7,463 bases of DNA from Candidatus Colwellbacteria bacterium RIFCSPHIGHO2_02_FULL_45_17. GTDB lineage: Bacteria; Patescibacteriota; Minisyncoccia; UBA6257; Colwellbacteraceae. The position numbers and the translations under genes were made by a program. Shown piece by piece: positions 1 through 4,500 of the stretch. Position 1 is the first letter of the stretch. The number at the start of each line of letters is the position of its first letter. The notes beneath the pieces were generated by a model. That model was given only the letters and a program-made list of their open reading frames with translations. It made no database searches and was not told the origin of the DNA. The stretch spans positions 1 to 7,463 of the forward strand of contig MHIV01000012.1 in assembly GCA_001817685.1 (NCBI GenBank). Reading direction: 5' to 3'.

Positions 1-1
1 T

Positions 2-475
2 CTCGTAGAAACGCTCATTTACGCTGCGCTTATATCAATCATTATAGGCATGATAGTCTCGGTTGCGTTCCAGATTATAAGCAGCAATAGCGGTTTGAGC
101 GACATAATATTTTTGGAAGAAGAAGCGAATTTTCTATTGCGGAAATTTGAATGGGCCGCCTCTGGCGCATCTTCAGTAAATTCTCCGGGGTCAGGTTCAT
201 CTTCGAGCTCAACATTGTCTCTAAATAAGTTTGAAGTTGAGGCGGGGGAGAATCCGTTAGTATTTAGTTTCACAGACGGAGCGATTTTGATACAGAGAGG
301 CGGTGGACTGCCGGTACCTTTAAACAGCGCATTTATTACGGTAGAAAACGCGACTTTTACTCACATTGCGGCAACCGGCACCGCTCCAGGAGGCATTTTA
401 ACAGAACTTTCCTTGAGGAATACCTCCTCTAACAATCCAAGAAATTACTCCATCACCACATACCTTAGACAATGA
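2..475 (+). CDS. Type IV pilin-like minor pilin (PilW/GspJ-like), 5' end cut by window
   Basis: The reading frame is open from the first base, and the 157 visible residues begin LVETLIYAALISIIIGMIVS. This is the N-terminal helix of a type IV pilin just after the cleaved G|F(T/S) site: the visible third residue, Glu, fits the conserved Glu+5. An internal ATG at 50 would cut the helix in half, so the true start lies before the window. After the membrane helix (visible residues 4-27) comes an amphipathic stretch with EEEANFLLRKFEWA, a Ser/Gly-rich loop (about 51-75) and a beta-rich C-terminus ending in TTYLRQ, the usual plan of a PilW/GspJ-type minor pilin. It has no cysteine. The last bases overlap the next start as ATGA, so the two genes are probably translationally coupled. 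The pilin class is firm; the minor pilin subtype is inference. Confidence 0.85.
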   Translation, partial: LVETLIYAALISIIIGMIVSVAFQIISSNSGLSDIIFLEEEANFLLRKFEWAASGASSVNSPGSGSSSSSTLSLNKFEVEAGENPLVFSFTDGAILIQRGGGLPVPLNSAFITVENATFTHIAATGTAPGGILTELSLRNTSSNNPRNYSITTYLRQ

Positions 476-888
476 AAATACTAAATGCTAAATACTCTAT
501 ACGGAATTCTCGCAATGCCTACATTGCGATAGTGGCCTCCATAATAATCACGATTCTTGTCATTGCGCTTGTCCTAACCACGAGTACGACTGGTTATTTC
601 GGAAGATTTAACGTATTGGGGTCGCTCACAAAAGAAGAAGGGGATGCACTAGCTGAAGCCTGCGCAGATTACGCACTTTTAGAGCTTGCGCTCGATACCA
701 ACTATGCCGGTGCGACAACAACCAAGGTAGCCAGCACAACTTGCACAATTTTAGCAATCGAAACAAACGGATATGAGAAAACTATTAAAACACAGGGATT
801 AAACAACGACACTATCACCAATACCAAAGTGATACTGGATGTCACGGATTTTACAATTGTTTCGTGGGATGAAGTCAAGGGCTTCTAG
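472..888 (+). CDS. Pilin-like single-pass membrane protein (possible minor pilin, PilX-like)
   Basis: This 138-residue protein has a short basic N-terminus, then a hydrophobic helix at about 16-38 (AYIAIVASIIITILVIALVL), then a small extracytoplasmic domain. The motif CADYALLELALDTNYAG (from Cys64) and a second cysteine (Cys91 in TTCTI) suggest one disulfide. The position of the helix and the neighbours suggest a pilin-like subunit. However, the G|F cleavage site and the Glu+5 of true prepilins are absent (the helix is preceded by N-A-Y), so it may stay uncleaved or act as an assembly or priming component. ATG 472 overlaps the upstream TGA and has no Shine-Dalgarno sequence, so translation probably depends on coupling. 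The stop codon lies in the loop of a small hairpin (880-896). I recall similar short proteins beside pilin genes in Patescibacteria, but have no database support here. Confidence 0.75.
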   Translation: MKILNAKYSIRNSRNAYIAIVASIIITILVIALVLTTSTTGYFGRFNVLGSLTKEEGDALAEACADYALLELALDTNYAGATTTKVASTTCTILAIETNGYEKTIKTQGLNNDTITNTKVILDVTDFTIVSWDEVKGF

Positions 889-896
889 ACGAAGCC
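880..896 (+). other. Stem-loop around the stop codon of the second gene
   Basis: GGCTTC (880-885) and GAAGCC (891-896) form a perfect 6-bp stem with a 5-base loop, TAGAC, that contains the TAG stop (886-888). It is followed by AAAAATAAGG rather than a T-run, so it does not fit a classical intrinsic terminator. It may be an mRNA 3'-end stabiliser, a weak terminator, or chance. Confidence 0.4.
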
Positions 897-941
897 AAAA
901 ATAAGGAATCAAGAATCAGGAATTAGGGTACAATAAAGAGT
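889..941 (+). other. Short spacer between pilin genes with half-repeat arms
   Basis: These 53 bases follow the TAG stop and hold the 3' arm of the small hairpin. They also hold a run (906-927) of GAATC/GAATT units ending in AATTAGGG, which resembles the left flank of the repeat at 1471-1493. A -10-like box sits at its 3' end. No gene is seen here. Confidence 0.6.
929..934 (+). promoter_or_regulatory. Putative -10 box (TACAAT) for the GspG-like pilin gene
   Basis: TACAAT matches the bacterial -10 consensus at 5 of 6 positions and ends seven bases before ATG 942. A transcription start at the usual distance would fall on or next to the A of the ATG, giving a leaderless or near-leaderless mRNA. 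No convincing -35 hexamer lies 16-18 bases upstream. The adjacent AAAGAG is too close to the ATG to act as a Shine-Dalgarno sequence. Confidence 0.45.
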
Positions 942-1466
942 ATGAGTAAAGAATTAAGAATAAAAAGTAGGGGGAGAGAGAAAGTCCATAATTCATTATT
1001 CATAATTCATAATTCAAGTAAATCCAGCACAACTGGATTTACGCTCATCGAACTTGTCATAGCCATGGCGATTTTAGGAATTCTAATCGTAACCACTCTA
1101 TTTTTTATTAATCCTATAGAGCGACTCGCGGAAACAAGAAACGATCAAAGAAAATTAAACATTAGTGTAATTTTGAACGCAATTGGCCAAAACATCGCGA
1201 ATCATTCCGGAACTTTTAATTGTCCGGCAGGCGCAATTCCGACAACGACGCCACAGATTATAGGAAGTAGCACATACGATATTTACGATTGTTTGGTTCC
1301 GGAATTTATGTCCACAATGCCGGTTGATCCAACAAGTGGCGTAAGCAGTACATCCTCGGCTAGTTACAACACTGGATACGACATTGCGAGAAACGCAACA
1401 ACTTCTCAAATAACAATTAGCGCGCCAAACGCAGAACTTGGGGAAACTATCACGGTCACGAGGTGA
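942..1466 (+). CDS. Type IV prepilin (PilA/GspG-like) with long leader
   Basis: The 174-residue product has a textbook prepilin processing site: Gly32|Phe33-TLIELVIAMAILGILIV, with Glu37 as Glu+5. Prepilin peptidase would cut after Gly32 and methylate Phe33. The helix (33-56) leads into RLAETRNDQRKLNISVILNAI, the amphipathic continuation typical of GspG/PilA-like pilins, then a small domain with Cys94 and Cys117 (probable disulfide) and a proline-containing EFMSTMPVDP segment like the conserved region of GspG-type pseudopilins. ATG 942 is the only possible ATG: an in-frame stop lies at 924-926, and no ATG, GTG or TTG occurs between it and the cleavage site. The 32-residue leader is long for this family, and residues 4-26 come from a dispersed repeat. 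No Shine-Dalgarno sequence is present. It may be the major pilin or a pseudopilin; the sequence does not decide. Confidence 0.88.
   Translation: MSKELRIKSRGREKVHNSLFIIHNSSKSSTTGFTLIELVIAMAILGILIVTTLFFINPIERLAETRNDQRKLNISVILNAIGQNIANHSGTFNCPAGAIPTTTPQIIGSSTYDIYDCLVPEFMSTMPVDPTSGVSSTSSASYNTGYDIARNATTSQITISAPNAELGETITVTR
951..1015 (+). repeat. AT-rich inverted repeat, copy 1 (inside the prepilin leader)
   Basis: The left arm GAATTAAGAAT (951-961) can pair with ATTCATAATTC (1005-1015), giving six plus four base pairs around an A-A mismatch. The 26-base block at 990-1015 recurs at 1508-1533 with one difference, and the 11-base left arm recurs exactly at 1478-1488. This copy is translated as part of the pilin leader (ELRI...VHNSLFIIHNS). 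It looks like a small non-autonomous dispersed repeat; such AATTCATAATTC-type sequences are, from memory, common in Parcubacteria intergenic regions. Confidence 0.75.
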
Positions 1467-1476
1467 CTGTGAATCA

Positions 1477-1534
1477 GGAATTAAGAATTAGGGAGTTTAA
1501 CTGCCTTAATTCATTATTCATGATTCATAATTCC
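1477..1534 (+). repeat. AT-rich inverted repeat, copy 2 (intergenic)
   Basis: GGAATTA at 1477-1483 pairs with TAATTCC at 1528-1534. The pairing continues with GAAT (1485-1488) against ATTC (1523-1526) after an A-A mismatch, the same geometry as copy 1. The loop contains GGGAGTTTAACTGCC. The element begins 11 bases after the pilin stop and could end or protect the pilin mRNA, but there is no T-run after it. The length between the arms differs from copy 1, while the arms are nearly identical. Confidence 0.75.
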
Positions 1535-1571
1535 AAATCTATATCCACAGAGAATATTGGCGTTTCTGCTG

Positions 1572-1577
1572 TATAAT
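1572..1577 (+). promoter_or_regulatory. Putative -10 box (TATAAT) for the giant surface protein gene
   Basis: This is a perfect TATAAT hexamer. It ends seven bases before an ATG at 1585, exactly the spacing seen between TACAAT and ATG 942. The expected transcription start is at or near A1585, eight bases before the giant gene's ATG at 1593. No clear -35 hexamer is visible at 16-18 bases. Confidence 0.55.
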
Positions 1578-1584
1578 TAACGCT

Positions 1585-1593
1585 ATGATCTAA
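1585..1593 (+). other. Two-codon mini reading frame ATG-ATC-TAA overlapping the giant gene's start
   Basis: ATG (1585), ATC and TAA (1591-1593) form a minimal reading frame whose stop shares its last A with the ATG at 1593 (TAATG). If transcription starts at A1585, ribosomes would begin on a leaderless AUG, stop after two codons and could restart on the overlapping AUG. It may equally be chance, with direct initiation at 1593. Confidence 0.35.
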
Positions 1594-4500
1594 TGCTTGT
1601 TAGAGATATTGCACCCCCGATACAGAGGGTAATTCAAGACGCTACGGAAAAGACCGTTAGATTTTACAAACGGCTCAGTTTTTGGGTTAAAACTTCTAAA
1701 TACGGAGCAGTTACAGCAGCAGTGTTAACATCGATTCTTGCAGGTTCGTTGACTGCTGTCATAGCGTCCGATAAAAAAACGGATAATTTTTATCCAACTG
1801 TGCTCGAGGCCAACTCGTGGGGAAATTCATGGAATAGCAGAACAATTTTAAATGAAATTGATCTGGGTCAAAACGCAGATTTAAGTAAATTCGATCACAA
1901 TAATTCTTTATTTATAAATTATATAGTTCCGGAAGAACCAGAAGAAGAAACTCCAACTTCGACAATTGATTTAGAGCCCACAGGCACAACAACTCCAGAA
2001 AGTTCTCCAACTGAAAATGTTGTACCAGGTGAATCAACATCATCACCCGAAACAACTCCGTCAGAAATTTCAACAACTACACCAACAGAAGAACCGCAGC
2101 CTCCAGTAGAAGAAATTATTCCAGAACCTCAGCCACAAGAAATTATTCCGCCAGTAGAAGAGCCAGTAGAGACTTCGCCAGTAGAAGAACCGAGTGTTAG
2201 TTTTTTCCAAAGATTTTTTGGAAGGTTCATAACAAATGCACAAGATGATGCAACTACGCCACTTGTCCCGAGCGAACCAGTCGAGGGAGAACCCGCTCCA
2301 GAACCTCTAGTAGAAGAGACTCCTCCTGCGGAAACAACTCCCGATGCGAATCTCCCAACCGTTGACGGCGATGTTCCGATAGTTGAAGAACCTGTTCCAG
2401 ATACAAGTACACCGCCACAAACAGACGCAACACTAACACCCGATACTCCAATCGACCCAGTTACAGAAACGCCCTATCCTACAGAAACAGCTGAGGAGCC
2501 AAATATTGTAGGTATTTTCAACAATAGCACCGAGCTTGTTGCGGCTAAGTTTGCGCACCAAGAGAGGATTATAGACGGTGAAACGCCGATAGAACTGATA
2601 ACCCTAAAACTCTCAATGGCAATGGCGGGTGTGGAAGGAGAAGATGATGCTGTTTTAATCGAATACAGGAAACACGAAACAGACATATGGAATCAACTGC
2701 AAGTTATAACGCAGAATCAAGAATACTCAAACAAAACCAATAATGGCTACTTCAGTTACGCAATCCCAATTGAAGAAGGGGAGAATTTCCGCAGTTTTGA
2801 AGAATTAGAAGTTCGCGTAACGCACTTATCGAATAATTTAGAAGAAACACGCCTTCCGGTTCTCATAGACGCAATCTGGTTTGAAGTTGAATATTTGGAC
2901 ATAGTAACCGAGGCGACATTCGCGGAACCGTTATCTAATATCAACACGTTCAAATTAGACCAGACTCCGGAGTTCAAGTTTGAATACAAAGATCCAAACG
3001 GACGATGGTTTGAAAATCCATTGAGTTTTTTAACTGGAAAGAGAGAGCAGTTTAACTTAAAGTCCCACTACATTAGAGAAAGAAATGGAAAAGACAAGCC
3101 AAAAGGAATAGAGACAGAGGTTTCTTACGAAGACGAGACAAAATGGACGATCAAAGTCTCAAAACCACCAGAGGACATAAACCTCGGTGAATACTCCATA
3201 GATATCTATATGGAGGAAGGTGGAAAAATCTATAAGCAAACGGTTAAGTTCTACTGGGGCGTTCTTGCGATAAATACTCATAAGTCAATTTATCAGCCTG
3301 GGGATTTGGCAGAGTTTCACCTTGCGGTACTGGACGGTGAGGGTCACACAGTATGTGGTGCCGATTTGTTACTTACGATCACCGATCCAAATGGAGTAAC
3401 GTCAACACCATACATTGATTACAGCACAAAAACTTGTGGGAACACAGTAACCAACCACCCAGATTACATAGCTGTTCAGAGCGTTGAGGCAACCGGAACT
3501 TACGAGATGGGGCTCGAACGATTCGATGAAAACGGAGACCATTTCTATTCAGTTAAAGATACGTTCGAAGTTCAAGAATCGGTTCCGTTTGTCGTGGAGC
3601 GTGACGCGGCAACAAGGGTATGGCCATGGGCGAAATACACAACAACGTTTTACATTACAGCGAACGAAAGCTTTACGGGAGAAATAGTAGAAACTGTTCC
3701 ATCATCTTTTCTAATAACTGAAAAGTTTGGTCCTGTGGCAATCGAAGAACTTCCGGACTGGCACGATAGGACGACAAGGCAGGGCGTAAGGGATGACTTC
3801 ACAATCGGAAATCTTGGGGAAGAAATAGAAGATTTACGAACCGCCGGTGACAGCAAAGAGATATTCTGGGATGTGACATTAGAGGAGGGAAAAATCTACA
3901 AGCTTACATACACGTTTGATCCGCCGGATGTAACTCCCGAATTACATCTTTTGGGACCGCTACGAATTGGCCAGTTTGAAGAAGCACGTCAGTGGCAGAT
4001 GGCATCAGACGAGACGCTCCCGACAATATACGTAGCGGGAGACAATCAGGATAACCAGGGCGACGGAGATGAGTCGGCGGTTATTGAAAACCAAACTCCC
4101 GCTAACTGTAACACGGTGGTTTGTGCTGACTCAATAGACGAAGACGTGAGCAGTCCAACCGACACAAACTGGGTCACGAACGATCAAACTGAAACTAGCG
4201 CAACACAAGGCTTCCAGTTAAACGATATGCCGACGGACTTTGACACAATGGCAACCTTAGACATAAAGGTCAGGTACAGAGAACTTAATGACGGGAGCGG
4301 CAATGACATCGTTGCAGTTCTCGCTCAGATTGTTCAAGCCGACGGCACCACACCCCTTACAGATCAAGTGAGTCTCTTCGCTGTGGGCAGCCCAATTGGC
4401 AGCCCTGATTGCGATCCCGCTTGCGCCTGGACAAACGACGCCACCACCACGCTCACAAACCTAGACACAACCGCTACTAGTACCGTTTGGGATGGAGCTG

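Larger units (their letters stand above)
1467..1592 (+). other. Intergenic region before the giant surface protein gene
   Basis: These 126 bases hold repeat copy 2, then about 37 bases without recognisable structure (1535-1571, including a lone near-consensus DnaA-box-like ATATCCACA at 1541-1549), then a TATAAT box and a two-codon reading frame. No gene or RNA gene is seen. Confidence 0.6.

Noticed and set aside
19..273. Minus-strand open frame opposite the first pilin gene
   Set aside because: It overlaps a clear type IV pilin on the other strand, and its translation shows no recognisable motif, so it is a shadow frame.
1477..1534. Intrinsic terminator after the prepilin gene
   Set aside because: The stem is AT-rich with a mismatch and a loop of about 30 bases, and no T-run follows it.
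1541..1549. DnaA-box-like ATATCCACA
   Set aside because: It matches TTATCCACA at eight of nine positions but is a single copy without other origin features; probably chance or part of the promoter region.
3484..3687. Plus-strand 67-codon frame in another phase
   Set aside because: It is fully inside the giant reading frame, has no start context, and its product shows no motif.
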